Shown piece by piece: positions 17,837 to 26,818 of a stretch of DNA of 64,000 bases. Source of the DNA: Thermoanaerobaculia bacterium (lineage in GTDB: Bacteria; Acidobacteriota; Thermoanaerobaculia; Multivoradales; JAHEKO01); contig CALZIK010000003.1 of the NCBI GenBank assembly GCA_945787635.1, positions 1 to 64,000 of the forward strand, read 5' to 3'. The stretch's first letter is position 1. Each line of letters begins with the position of its first letter. The notes under the pieces were generated by a model. The model searched no databases, was not told the DNA's origin, and saw nothing but the letters and a program-made list of their open reading frames with translations. The position numbers were made by a program, and so were the translations under genes.

Positions 17837-18930
17837 CTGGACTGCCCCTCTCGGCTCTCGTCCGAAGGCGGGCCGAGGTGCTCGAAAGTCTGGAACGGTC
17901 CGGACCCAACTCGGTCGGGCAGCACGCGCTCGACCTCCGGCAGCTCGCCGAACGCCTCCGCGACCCGAGTCGCGCAAGCTGCCGGGCAGATCGCATGCAC
18001 GTTGGGGCCCGCGTCGATGGTCGCGTACACCGGGACCCCCTCGACGCGCAGATGCCGAATCGCCCATAAGACCGCGAAGGTGCCGCCCGTCCAGTAGTAG
18101 ATCGGTGGTCGTGACGACATTGCGACATGGTGCAGATCGACGGCCTCGGTCTCCAGGGTCTCTCCCAGCAACTCCATGTCGCGCTCCGCGATCGCCCGGC
18201 GCACGGTCTCGAGGCGCGCACCGAGCTCGCTCAGACGGGCCGCGAACCTGGGACTCGAGGGCGCGCGGCGGTGGCCATCTCGAGACGATGTCTTCTTGGC
18301 GCGCGAATCAACGACCGCGACGACATCGGCCAGATCCCAGTGGTCCGCCGCAGCCAGTTGGACGGCGGGTGCCTCGAAGTCGTCACCCCGGTCTTCGCTT
18401 CCACCGGCCTGTCCGTCTTCGCCGCCTTCTCCCGGCCACTCGACATAGCCTCCCAGGACCGATCGCGCGGCGGAACCCGAACCGCTCAGCCGCGCCAGAA
18501 CCGAGGCTTGCGCTGGAGTCGCCGGAGGCTTTGCCATGGCATGCCCGGCCGCGAGCGTCAGGGCCGCAAATCCCGATGCCGACGAGGCGATTCCCGCACC
18601 GGTCGGAAAGTTGTTCTCGGTCCAGACCCGACAACCGCCACCGAGGCCGGCCCGCGCTCGCAGAGCGCCGAGATGACTTCGCACTGGCTCGGCGAAGGCT
18701 TTGCTCGCGCGCTCGAACGGGCCGGCCGCGGACCGAAACCAGATCTCGTCCTCCGTCGAGGCGCGGTCGAAAACCACCGTGCATTTGGACGTGCAGCGCG
18801 ACAACGTCATCGAGATCGACGGATTACAGGGGAGCACGCGCCGTTCATCCCGGATTCCCCAGTACTTGATGAAGGCGATGTTCGAAGGCGCGACGAAGGT
18901 CGCGCGCCCCGGCTCTTCAAGCTCCGACAT
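17833..18930 (-). CDS. mevalonate-(di)phosphate decarboxylase, probably acting on mevalonate 5-phosphate
   Basis: GHMP-fold decarboxylase of 365 residues from ATG 18930. APSNIAFIKYWGIRDE (14-29), NNFPTGAGIASSASGFAAL (106-124) and TIDAGPNVHAIC with the catalytic Asp match diphosphomevalonate decarboxylase. In that enzyme the first motif ends KYWGK, where the Lys touches the diphosphate. Here it is Ile26. With isopentenyl phosphate kinase next door and no phosphomevalonate kinase in the block, I infer it decarboxylates mevalonate 5-phosphate to isopentenyl phosphate. An acidic Gly-rich insert lies at about 168-190. The start overlaps the mevalonate kinase end by 14 bases. Confidence 0.82.
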   Translation of the reverse strand: MSELEEPGRATFVAPSNIAFIKYWGIRDERRVLPCNPSISMTLSRCTSKCTVVFDRASTEDEIWFRSAAGPFERASKAFAEPVRSHLGALRARAGLGGGCRVWTENNFPTGAGIASSASGFAALTLAAGHAMAKPPATPAQASVLARLSGSGSAARSVLGGYVEWPGEGGEDGQAGGSEDRGDDFEAPAVQLAAADHWDLADVVAVVDSRAKKTSSRDGHRRAPSSPRFAARLSELGARLETVRRAIAERDMELLGETLETEAVDLHHVAMSSRPPIYYWTGGTFAVLWAIRHLRVEGVPVYATIDAGPNVHAICPAACATRVAEAFGELPEVERVLPDRVGSGPFQTFEHLGPPSDESREGQSR

Positions 18931-20041
18931 CGGCCACCTTCCCGCCCACATGAGATTGCAAACCCTCGACTCCCAACGCGGCCGAGAGTGCCCGGTACCC
19001 CCCCAGGATCGAGCTCGGTTCTCCCGCCGCCTCAGGAGGCCAGAACACGAGCAGGCTGCCACCGCCCGACCCGGAGAGCGTGCCCGCTCCCGAGATCTTG
19101 GCGGCTCCACCGGCCGCCTCGACGCGCCGAATCGCCCCCTGGACCGCGTCCGGGACCACCCCGATGGCCTCGAGGCACCGCTCGAACTCCCGGACCCCGG
19201 CGAGAACCCTCGGCCAGGCGACTCGGTCGCGGGAGAGAGCGCCGGCGAAGACTCGAACCGCGGCCCCCATCCGATCCAGTATGTCGGCGAATCGGCCGGG
19301 ATCCCGTTCGCGCCGGGCTCGCACCTGCGTCACCACCTCGCCCGTGGACTCGACCGGCGCGCCGGTGTCGAAGACACGCACTCCGTCCAGAAACCACCCC
19401 GGCTTACTGAGCTCCTCGACCTCGAGCGCGTCTCGGCCGCGGGTCAGGAGCAGGAGACCGCCCCTCATCACGGTGGTGTGGTCGATACCCGAGGGCCGGC
19501 CATGCTGTCGCTTCTCGACCTCCAAGGCGACGTCGGCGACCGCGCCGGCCGACTCCTGCTCGCCGGCCAACGACGCCATCAGAGCCGCCGCCACCGCCAC
19601 CGCCACGGCCGCGGAGCTGCCGAAACCCGAGCCCACCGGTAGATCTGATCGAACCGACAAACTGAGTGCTGGCCTGGTCGAGACCTTGGACCGGCGCTCC
19701 AAGAACCACAGAGTTTCGGCCATCGCGATCTTGACCACGCCCGCTTCGTCGCCGGCACGTAGCGCCGAGAAGCTCTCCGGCGAAGGTCTTTTCTCGTATG
19801 CCTGCCAAAGCGCTCGCCGCCGGTCGCCGAACTCCAGAACTTCGGGCCAAGAGCAACTCTCGCGAAGCTGGAAGTCCTCGAGCTCGAGCTGCAGCTCGAC
19901 TCCCGGCACCGGCGGGCCGACCCGCGCCAGGGTTCGCAGCCCCAACGAGGCCACAACCGCCGGCACGCCATACACCGCCGCGTGCTCGCCCATCAGAATG
20001 AGCTTTCCAGGTGCGCTGGCCTCGGCTTCGAGTGCGTGCAC
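18917..20041 (-). CDS. mvk: mevalonate kinase
   Basis: ATP-dependent 5-phosphorylation of mevalonate. From GTG 20041 the protein has 374 residues. ASAPGKLILMGEHAAVYG near the start is GHMP motif 1, DLPVGSGFGSSAAVAVAVAAAL is the ATP-binding motif 2, HGRPSGIDHTTVMRGG contains the catalytic Asp, and KISGAGTLSGSGGG is motif 3. The start was chosen as the nearest in-frame codon before motif 1, 16 bases after the HMG-CoA reductase stop; the open frame continues upstream inside that gene and is not used. Part of the mevalonate block. Confidence 0.88.
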   Translation of the reverse strand: MHALEAEASAPGKLILMGEHAAVYGVPAVVASLGLRTLARVGPPVPGVELQLELEDFQLRESCSWPEVLEFGDRRRALWQAYEKRPSPESFSALRAGDEAGVVKIAMAETLWFLERRSKVSTRPALSLSVRSDLPVGSGFGSSAAVAVAVAAALMASLAGEQESAGAVADVALEVEKRQHGRPSGIDHTTVMRGGLLLLTRGRDALEVEELSKPGWFLDGVRVFDTGAPVESTGEVVTQVRARRERDPGRFADILDRMGAAVRVFAGALSRDRVAWPRVLAGVREFERCLEAIGVVPDAVQGAIRRVEAAGGAAKISGAGTLSGSGGGSLLVFWPPEAAGEPSSILGGYRALSAALGVEGLQSHVGGKVADVGA

Positions 20042-20057
20042 GGGGTGGGGCTCTGGC

Positions 20058-21341
20058 CTAGGCGGAACCGTCTCCGGAAATCGGCCCACGCCCGAGCTGT
20101 TCGTGGGCGCGCGCCAGGTCGCTCGACGTGAAGGCGGCCAGCAACGACAGCTCGCCGGCCAGCACGGTCGCGCCGAGGATCTCGGCCAGCCGGGTGACCG
20201 CGGCGCCGGGCTCGCTCGCATCCAGCTCGATACCGAGCAGCGCGAGAGCTTCAGCCTGCGTGTCGAGGGCCGTGCCGCCGCCGACCGCGCCCAGTGGCAG
20301 GTCCGGCATGTAGACCGACGCGACCACTCCATCCGCTCCGCGCGCTTCGATGGTGGTTACCCCCATCGATCCCTCGACGACCTGAGCGACATCCTGCCCG
20401 GTGGCGACGAAGAAGGCGGCCAGAATATTGGCGAAATGGGCGTTGAATCCCATCGCCCCAGCGGCGATCGACCCCAGAAGGTTTTTTCGGTATTGAACCT
20501 CCACCAGATCTTGGGCCGTGGTCTTGAGGCATCGGTCCAGGACCTCGCTCGCCAATCCGACCTCCGCCCAGACACGTTTGCCGCGGCCTTCCAGGAAATT
20601 GACCGCCGAGGGCTTTTTGTCGACGCAGAAGTTGCCCGACAATGCCAGACAGGGCAAGCCGGTTTCGGGCTCGATCAGATCCCGAATCACCCGATCGCAC
20701 GCCACCGTCGCCATGTTCATGCCCATCGCGTCGCCGGTCAAGAACCGAAAACGCAGGTAGATCGAGCTGCCGAAGACCTGGGGCCGGATGTCGCGCAGCC
20801 GGAGATGATTGCTGGTGGACTCGGTGATCTCGCGAATGCGCTCTTCGTTTCGTTCGATCCAGCTCAGAAACTCGCGGGTCTCGTCGATGCCGCCCGAGCG
20901 AAACACCGGCGCCCGAGTCATTCCCACGTCTTCGACCCGAACCACGGCGCCGCCGGACTCCCGAATCGCTCTGCAGCCTCGGTTCGCGCTGGCGATCAGC
21001 GCGCCTTCGGTTGTCGCCAGAGGTACATAGACGTCCTCTTCCGGCGAGACGAAGTGCCCTCGCACCGAGAGTGGGCCGATGACACCGACCGGCACTTGTG
21101 TGGCGCCGATGAAGTTTTCGCAGTGACGGCTCGCCGCGCGCGCCGCGTCGAGCGAGAAATCGCCGGTCCGCTCGAGCGATACGCCGCGCATGCGCTCGAG
21201 CGCTTCGCGGCGCACCCGCGCTGCTTCGGCAGCGGACAGGTTCGAGGGCAGCTCGTGCATGCGTCGCTTGCCGGCGGCCAGATCGTCGATCAACTTCTCG
21301 AGGTCTTCGAGATCCGGTGCCAAGCGTCCCGGCTCAGCCAT
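20058..21341 (-). CDS. hydroxymethylglutaryl-CoA reductase
   Basis: Reduces HMG-CoA to mevalonate with NADPH. 427 residues. RHCENFIGATQVPVGVIGPL binds substrate, PLATTEGALIAS carries the catalytic Glu, GDAMGMNMATVA the catalytic Asp region, NFCVDKKPSAVNFLEGRG the Lys, and RAHEQLGRG near the C-terminus aligns with the catalytic His. The motif set resembles class I/archaeal-type enzymes without a membrane anchor. The ATG overlaps the end of the IPP isomerase gene. HMG-CoA synthase is not in the window. Confidence 0.95.
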   Translation of the reverse strand: MAEPGRLAPDLEDLEKLIDDLAAGKRRMHELPSNLSAAEAARVRREALERMRGVSLERTGDFSLDAARAASRHCENFIGATQVPVGVIGPLSVRGHFVSPEEDVYVPLATTEGALIASANRGCRAIRESGGAVVRVEDVGMTRAPVFRSGGIDETREFLSWIERNEERIREITESTSNHLRLRDIRPQVFGSSIYLRFRFLTGDAMGMNMATVACDRVIRDLIEPETGLPCLALSGNFCVDKKPSAVNFLEGRGKRVWAEVGLASEVLDRCLKTTAQDLVEVQYRKNLLGSIAAGAMGFNAHFANILAAFFVATGQDVAQVVEGSMGVTTIEARGADGVVASVYMPDLPLGAVGGGTALDTQAEALALLGIELDASEPGAAVTRLAEILGATVLAGELSLLAAFTSSDLARAHEQLGRGPISGDGSA

Positions 21342-22431
21342 TGCGTCCTCCTCGTGCCGATGGCGATCGCGAATCGAGATGGTGAAGCTCGACCGCTTGA
21401 AGCGCGGCGATGGAGGGCGCTCCCACGCAGAACATCGCGATCCTGAGCTCTCGGGCGACCCTCGCCGCGCACTCCGTGGCCTTGTCCGATGAAGTATTCG
21501 CGCCTTCGAGAAACAGCTGCGCCAGGCCGACGATGTCGGCGCCCATCGCGATCGCCTTGGCGACGTCCAGACCGTTGCGTACTCCGCCGCTGCCGATGAT
21601 GGTCAGACCGCCCAGAGTCCGCAGCTCACGGATGGACCGTGGCGTCGAGACTCCCCAGCCGGCGAAGATCTCGCCGAGGCCAAAGTCACGCGCGCGGCTG
21701 GCCTCGATCCGGGCCCAACTCGTGCCGCCGAGGCCGGCGGTGTCCAGAATCGTGATCCCGGCGGCCTTCAAGCGCCTGGCAGCCTCGAAGGACAGTCCGC
21801 AGCCGATCTCCTTGGCCAGCACCGGCACCTCCAACTCGGAGGCGATCTCGCCCATCTTGTCCGCCAGCCCGGCGAAGTTGCACTGTCCTTCGGGCTGAAT
21901 CGCTTCCTGCAGCGGATTGAGATGGAAGACCAGCCCGTCGGCTTCGATCATCTCGACCGCCTGGCGGCACTCGTCGAGGCCGAAACCGTAGTTGAGCTGG
22001 ACGGCGCCGAGGTTGGCGAGGATCGGCACGTCCGGGGCCAGGGCACGAATCTGGAAGCTCTCGGCCTGGCTCGGATCCTCGATCGCCTTTCGTTGCGATC
22101 CGACTCCGATGGCGATTCCGGATGCCTGAGCCGCAACGGCCAAGTTCCGGTTGATGCGGGTCGCCTCCCCGGTGCCCCCGGTCATGCATGAGATCAGGAG
22201 CGGCGCTCGCAGACGATAGCCCAGGAACTCGACCGTCAGATCGACGGCGGCCATATCGATCTCGGGCAACGCCTGATGATCGAAATAGTAGCGATCGAAA
22301 AAACGCGCGGACAGCTGCATGCTCTCGTGGAGTGCGAGCTCGATGTGCTCGGCCTTTCGGTCGCGCAGCTCACGCCGATCGGATCGATCGCGTCGACTGC
22401 CTTGGGGACGCTCTTCGGATGGCAGGCTCAA
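21334..22431 (-). CDS. fni: type 2 isopentenyl-diphosphate isomerase
   Basis: FMN-dependent IPP/DMAPP isomerase, 365 residues. RKAEHIELAL near the start, PLLISCMTGGTGEATRINRNLA, GIAIGVGSQRKAIEDP, FHLNPLQEAIQPEGQCNF, KEIGCGLSFEAARRL and GSGGVRNGLDVAKAIAMGAD are the flavin and substrate motifs of Fni. It supplies DMAPP for the prenyl synthase upstream. The ATG overlaps the prenyl synthase stop as ATGA. The pairing of a type 2 isomerase with the mevalonate pathway is usual. Confidence 0.95.
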   Translation of the reverse strand: MSLPSEERPQGSRRDRSDRRELRDRKAEHIELALHESMQLSARFFDRYYFDHQALPEIDMAAVDLTVEFLGYRLRAPLLISCMTGGTGEATRINRNLAVAAQASGIAIGVGSQRKAIEDPSQAESFQIRALAPDVPILANLGAVQLNYGFGLDECRQAVEMIEADGLVFHLNPLQEAIQPEGQCNFAGLADKMGEIASELEVPVLAKEIGCGLSFEAARRLKAAGITILDTAGLGGTSWARIEASRARDFGLGEIFAGWGVSTPRSIRELRTLGGLTIIGSGGVRNGLDVAKAIAMGADIVGLAQLFLEGANTSSDKATECAARVARELRIAMFCVGAPSIAALQAVELHHLDSRSPSARGGRNG

Positions 22432-23537
22432 TACTGTCGGTCCCGCAGGAATTGGATCAGACCGCTGAAAAAGGTAGCGGCTTGCGGTTCGAGGCCGAGC
22501 CCATCTGTGGCGGCTGCTGCCCGCTCGAGCCGCCGCTCGATCATGCTCTCGACCTCCGCCTTCGCTCCCGAGCGCTCCACGATGCGGCGAACCTCGCGCA
22601 GCTCTTCGGAGGTGACGTCCCTATTGCCCAAAGCTGCCCGCAGCAGCTCGCGACTCGGCTCGTCGCAACGCTCGAGCGCCTGCTGCACCAGAACCGTGTA
22701 CTTGCCTTCGGCGATATCGGAATCGACCGACTTGCCCACCGCCTCGCTGGCCCCGAACACGCCCAGAAGATCATCCTTGAGTTGAAACGCCTCGCCCAGA
22801 GCACGGCCGTAGGCACGCAGGCCCTCGATCGTGGTGCCCGGCGCCTTGGCCGCCAGAGCGCCCAGCTCGATGGGCCGCTCCACGCTATAGCGGCCGGATT
22901 TGAGCCGCAGCACCTTGAGCAGATCCTCCTTGCACCAGCCCGAACGGTACGGCGCGGTCATCTCCAGATACTGCCCGAGCACGACTTCCTGGCACATCGC
23001 GGCAAAGCACCGGCTGACCCCGTCGAGCCTGAGGGCCGACTGGGCCTCGAGCATCAATTCCACGGCATAGGAGTGCGCGAGGTCTCCAAGCAGGATCGCC
23101 ACCGATTCGCCGTGCCGCTCGGAGCGCCCCGGCCAGGCCAGTTGCCGGTGATTGGATTCGAACAGAACATGAATCGAGGGGCCGCCCCTCCGGAGAGCCG
23201 CGCCGTCCATGATGTCGTCGTGGATCAGCAGGTAGGTGTGCAGAAGCTCCGTCGATATCGCGAGCGGCAGGATCAGTTTTCCGTCGCCGCCGCCACAGGC
23301 CCGGTAGGCGAAGTACACCAGCGCCGGCCGGAGACGCTTACCCCCGCGTGCCACGAACTCCCGCAGCCTAGAGGTCAGCTCGACCGTCTCCGGGGCCTCG
23401 GCAATCGCCTCTTTCTGCTTGCGATCGAGCCATCCGAGCAAGGCGGGCTCGAGCAACTCCAGAAACCCGCCGAGGTCGCCGGGCTCAGTCACGGCACGGG
23501 ACTCAGCATTTTGAGAGGTCTTGAGGAGGGTCGTCAT
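22428..23537 (-). CDS. short-chain polyprenyl diphosphate synthase (probably FPP)
   Basis: 369 residues, all-helical trans-prenyltransferase. GGKRLRPALVY binds IPP. LLIHDDIMDGAALRRGGPSIH holds the first Asp-rich motif DDIMD (107-111), without the two-residue insert of bacterial type II FPP synthases. FQLKDDLLGVFG is the second Asp-rich motif. A Tyr sits five residues before the first motif, a position where bulky side chains limit chain length, so FPP is the likely product, feeding squalene synthase in the same block. Product length is inferred, not shown. Confidence 0.85.
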   Translation of the reverse strand: MTTLLKTSQNAESRAVTEPGDLGGFLELLEPALLGWLDRKQKEAIAEAPETVELTSRLREFVARGGKRLRPALVYFAYRACGGGDGKLILPLAISTELLHTYLLIHDDIMDGAALRRGGPSIHVLFESNHRQLAWPGRSERHGESVAILLGDLAHSYAVELMLEAQSALRLDGVSRCFAAMCQEVVLGQYLEMTAPYRSGWCKEDLLKVLRLKSGRYSVERPIELGALAAKAPGTTIEGLRAYGRALGEAFQLKDDLLGVFGASEAVGKSVDSDIAEGKYTVLVQQALERCDEPSRELLRAALGNRDVTSEELREVRRIVERSGAKAEVESMIERRLERAAAATDGLGLEPQAATFFSGLIQFLRDRQY

Positions 23538-23567
23538 GTGCTGGCACCGGCTAGACCACCGAGCCGC

Positions 23568-25070
23568 TCATCTTATCGAGCCCGAGCCTTGGACGCGGAC
23601 CGAGACCCGCGGTTCGACTCGAGGCGAGGCATTCTCGACGCCGGCCACGGAAGTCGAGACCGGTCGCAGCGAAACCAGTGGCAGGAGAAACTCCGACAGA
23701 CGCAAGCCATTGCCGGTCGCCTGACTGGGCACGTCGGTGAGAACGAACCCCACGGAAGCGCCCCGGGAGAGCCCTCCGTGGGTCCATCGGAGCCGTCCCC
23801 CGGTCAGCCGTGCGGCACGCTCGGTCTTGCGGGCTCCGTACATGTAACCCGGGGCCACCGAGCAAATGACCGTTGCCGGATTTTCGACCAACTCGAAGCC
23901 CCGGGCGAGCCGGCGCAGCGCATCCGGGTACAGCTCGTTCTTCGAGGCCTCGAACCAGTCCCGGTCCGAATACCAGTCGCCCGCAGAGCCCCGCGCCGCC
24001 GCGTCGTCGAGTCGCTGAGCTACCCCTTGGTAGAACAGTGGGTCCCCCGTTACCGGCCGGTACGCCCAGTCGTCACCTCGCCTTGCAATCACCGCCGCGC
24101 CGTCTCTCGACGCCACCCACAGCTTGCCTTCGGACCGGTAGGAGCACAGCTCCACTCCCTCGGTCGCCACCAGGATCGCCGTCAGACGCGGCGCAAGCTC
24201 GCCCTGTGCGTAGGCTTCGAAGCTCGAGACCAGCCCATAGGGCGTCAGCACGACATCCGTGGGCCGTTCTAGCCGCGCGCTTTTCCTGAGACCCGCCTTG
24301 CGCAGATCGGTCCGGATGGCCGGCAGCACATTGACCAGGGGATCCCCGCCGTCGATACCGTGATCGGAAAAGACCACGACCTTGAAATCGTCGCCCTCGG
24401 CGCGCGCCGCGCGAATCGCGCGACCCAGCTCGCGAAGAGTCTCATCGAGCGACTCCGGGCCTTTCAGGTGCGCCGCGGTGTCGGTGGTCTCGATGTAGGC
24501 AAAGAAGTTGCGCTGCTGCGACTCCAGGAATGCGGACAGCGCGCTTCGGACCCGGTTCTCGCTCGCGCCCGCCGGCCGCAGACTGGCTAGAGCGCTTCGA
24601 GCGACGCCCTTCTTGCTCCACTGGAAGAACTCGCGCCAGGGAAACTCGATTCGAAAGTAGCTGATCAATCCCCCACCTCGGGGACGGTCTTCGCTCCAGT
24701 CAAAGAATCGGGCTTCGTAACCCGGTGAAGCCTGAAGGCCCAGAGGCCCGAGCGCGTCCGCAAGCGCCACCGTGGTCGTCGATGGAAAGCTGCTGATTAG
24801 AGGCACCGGCTGGCCCAACTCCTCGAAGAGCTCGGGCGCAAACCCTCGCCTCTCGAGGGCCGCCAGCGTTCCATAGGGAACCGCATCCAGAAGCAGAAAC
24901 AGCGTTCGCTCGGTGGTCTCGGCCGCGCCAAAGAGCGGCTCGGTGGCGAGCGGGCTCACAAACACCACCAGGAGCGTGGCGATGGCGCACCAGCGGCCGC
25001 GGCGCGGGCCAGCTATCGGCTTTCTCGACCGAGAATCGAAGCCAGCGCCTGTTCCAGGGCTCGAGAACAT
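23568..25070 (-). CDS. secreted alkaline-phosphatase-superfamily hydrolase in hopanoid block
   Basis: 500 residues with a signal peptide (WCAIATLLVVFVSPLATEPLF) and the phosphodiesterase/phosphatase fold. RTLFLLLDAVPYG has the first metal Asp, SSFPSTTTVALADALG a Thr where the nucleophile should lie, ETTDTAAHLKG an Asp/His site, and VVFSDHGIDGGDP the second metal site. Its start overlaps the end of hpnG by 58 bases, and the prenyl synthase follows after about 30 bases, so it is co-transcribed with hopanoid genes. A natural guess is removal of phosphate from a hopanoid side chain or an isoprenoid phosphate. No substrate can be read from the sequence. Confidence 0.7.
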   Translation of the reverse strand: MFSSPGTGAGFDSRSRKPIAGPRRGRWCAIATLLVVFVSPLATEPLFGAAETTERTLFLLLDAVPYGTLAALERRGFAPELFEELGQPVPLISSFPSTTTVALADALGPLGLQASPGYEARFFDWSEDRPRGGGLISYFRIEFPWREFFQWSKKGVARSALASLRPAGASENRVRSALSAFLESQQRNFFAYIETTDTAAHLKGPESLDETLRELGRAIRAARAEGDDFKVVVFSDHGIDGGDPLVNVLPAIRTDLRKAGLRKSARLERPTDVVLTPYGLVSSFEAYAQGELAPRLTAILVATEGVELCSYRSEGKLWVASRDGAAVIARRGDDWAYRPVTGDPLFYQGVAQRLDDAAARGSAGDWYSDRDWFEASKNELYPDALRRLARGFELVENPATVICSVAPGYMYGARKTERAARLTGGRLRWTHGGLSRGASVGFVLTDVPSQATGNGLRLSEFLLPLVSLRPVSTSVAGVENASPRVEPRVSVRVQGSGSIR

Positions 25071-25771
25071 TGTCCGACTCTATCGCGCAGTTCCAGAAGC
25101 TCCAGCATCAGCCTCGGGCGACGAAACGTCGCGCCGAGCAAGCCGACTCGCGAGAGTGAGCCGTCCGGGGCCAGAGCCCGGTTCAGCTCGGGCGGCAGAT
25201 CGTCGGCCAGCCGATCGCTCACGATGCGCAGAAGGGCGAACGGAAGCCCAGCCTCGCTGGCTGCCGTTGCCCAGGCATAGGACTCCATGTCGATCGTCGC
25301 GTTCTGCTGCTCGATCCGGCTGGCGAGCTCGAGCTTCTCGGCCGCGGTCGAGAGAATCCGCCGCCCGGTGAGCACCGTTCCCACCCTGGCCCCGGAAAGC
25401 GCCAGGGCGCGGCTTTGCCAGGACGATGCCGGAATCGAGAGGCTGCGCGCCGGGTCCTCCACGAGAGCGACGTGCTCGGCCACCAGGAGATCGCCTACCG
25501 AGAGGTCCGCCGAAAGCGCACCTCCCAACCCGACGAAGATCAGCGCGGCCGGCGCATCGCGATCGAGAATCGCGGCGACTCCGGCTCGCGCTGCAGGCAT
25601 CCCAACGCCGGTACACGACAGATTGATCGGCCGGCCGGCCACCCTCCCTCGCCAACCAGCCCCTGAGCCGGCTCGCCGCCGCAAACCGTGACGGCGGCGC
25701 AGATCGCGAACTTCTTCGGGAAGGGCCGCCACCACCGACAGCATCGGGTCCGACGCTAGTGTTCGGGACAC
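25013..25771 (-). CDS. hpnG: hopanoid-associated phosphorylase HpnG
   Basis: Purine-nucleoside-phosphorylase fold, about 243-252 residues. MLSVVAALPEEVRDLRR opens the domain. SCTGVGMPAARAGVAAIL and LIFVGLGGALSADLSVGDLLVAE form the nucleoside and phosphate site, and ATIDMESYAWATAASEAGLPFALLRIVSD carries the Glu that binds ribose. HpnG removes adenine from adenosylhopane, the product of HpnH, on the way to bacteriohopanetetrol. It lies between hpnA and the phosphatase-like gene. Start is GTG 25771 or ATG 25744; the ATG matches the domain edge better. Confidence 0.87.
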   Translation of the reverse strand: MSRTLASDPMLSVVAALPEEVRDLRRRHGLRRRAGSGAGWRGRVAGRPINLSCTGVGMPAARAGVAAILDRDAPAALIFVGLGGALSADLSVGDLLVAEHVALVEDPARSLSIPASSWQSRALALSGARVGTVLTGRRILSTAAEKLELASRIEQQNATIDMESYAWATAASEAGLPFALLRIVSDRLADDLPPELNRALAPDGSLSRVGLLGATFRRPRLMLELLELRDRVGQCSRALEQALASILGRESR

Positions 25772-25780
25772 TAGGCCAGC

Positions 25781-26770
25781 CTATCTCGCGACGTAGCCGT
25801 GTGCCCGAAACCAGTCCACCGCCCGTGCCAGCGCCTCGCGGATCGGCGTTTGCGGAAGCCCGAGCTCGCGAACGGCCTTGTCGGCGGAGAAATACATCTT
25901 GTGCCGGGCCAGGCGGGCGGCATCGAGCGCCACTCGTGGTTCGCCGCCAAACAGGCGCGCTCTGGCGGTGTCGAGACCCGCGAAGGCAATCGGGATCACA
26001 TGGGGCAGCTTGATCTTCGGCGCCGCGAGCCCGGTCAAACTCGAAAGAGCGGCGAAGATTGCCGCGAGACTCAGGTTCTCATGCCCAAGTATGTACTTTT
26101 GGCCGATCCGGCCTCTTTCGGCCGCCAGCACGTGCCCCACCGCCACGTCTCGAACATCGATCAAGTTGAGCCCGGTCTCGACGTACGCCGGGGTGCGTCG
26201 CTGCAGGAAGTCGAGGATGATCCGGCCTGTCGGCGTCGGCTTGAGATCTGCCTCGCCGACCGGCGTGGAGGGGTTGACCACGACGATCGGCACGCCGCGC
26301 TCGGCCCATTGCTCGACCACCCGCTCGGCCAGGAACTTCGACCGCTTGTAGTGGCCGACCATGTCGTCGAGGGCGACCGGTGTTTGCTCGTCGGCCAGGC
26401 CGCCGTCCGCTCGAAGACCCAATGCCCCAACCGAGCTCGTGTAGACGACTCGTTCGACATGTGCCTGCCCTGCCGCCTCCAGGATCCGTCGGGTACCCTC
26501 GACGTTCGCCTGGTACATCGTTTCGGGACGGGGCACGTATAAGCGGTAGTCGGCGGCGCAATGGTAAAGCTCCCGGCAGCCGTCGAGCTCCGCCCGAAAC
26601 GAGTTCGGTTCCACGAGGTCTCCCACGACCACCCTTGCCGAGGTGCCTTCGAGATTGCGCCGATCACTCCCCGGTCGCACCAGGCAGACCACCTCACGTC
26701 CGCAGTCCTCCAGAACCCGCAAGACATGACCACCCACGAATCCGGAGGCGCCGGTCAAAAACGCCTTCAT
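25781..26770 (-). CDS. hpnA: hopanoid-associated sugar epimerase HpnA
   Basis: Short-chain dehydrogenase of 329 residues. KAFLTGASGFVGGHVLRVL is the Rossmann start (GxxGxxG), YHCAADYRLYV and VYTSSVGALGL follow, and the catalytic pair is Tyr-x3-Lys in GHYKRSKFLAE. ADYRLYVPRPETMYQANVEGTRR is typical of HpnA proteins, found in hopanoid clusters and thought to act on the polar side chain, though its exact reaction is unsettled. Directly upstream of hpnG (10-base gap) and downstream of hpnH. Confidence 0.9.
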   Translation of the reverse strand: MKAFLTGASGFVGGHVLRVLEDCGREVVCLVRPGSDRRNLEGTSARVVVGDLVEPNSFRAELDGCRELYHCAADYRLYVPRPETMYQANVEGTRRILEAAGQAHVERVVYTSSVGALGLRADGGLADEQTPVALDDMVGHYKRSKFLAERVVEQWAERGVPIVVVNPSTPVGEADLKPTPTGRIILDFLQRRTPAYVETGLNLIDVRDVAVGHVLAAERGRIGQKYILGHENLSLAAIFAALSSLTGLAAPKIKLPHVIPIAFAGLDTARARLFGGEPRVALDAARLARHKMYFSADKAVRELGLPQTPIREALARAVDWFRAHGYVAR

Positions 26771-26818
26771 CGAGACACGATCCCTGACGCGCAGCCCGGC
26801 AACAGCTGCGGGCCCCGT

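Noticed and set aside
22188-24272. 694-codon plus-strand open frame
   Set aside because: Antisense to the isomerase, prenyl synthase and phosphatase-like genes, with no domain and Arg/His/Gln-rich composition.
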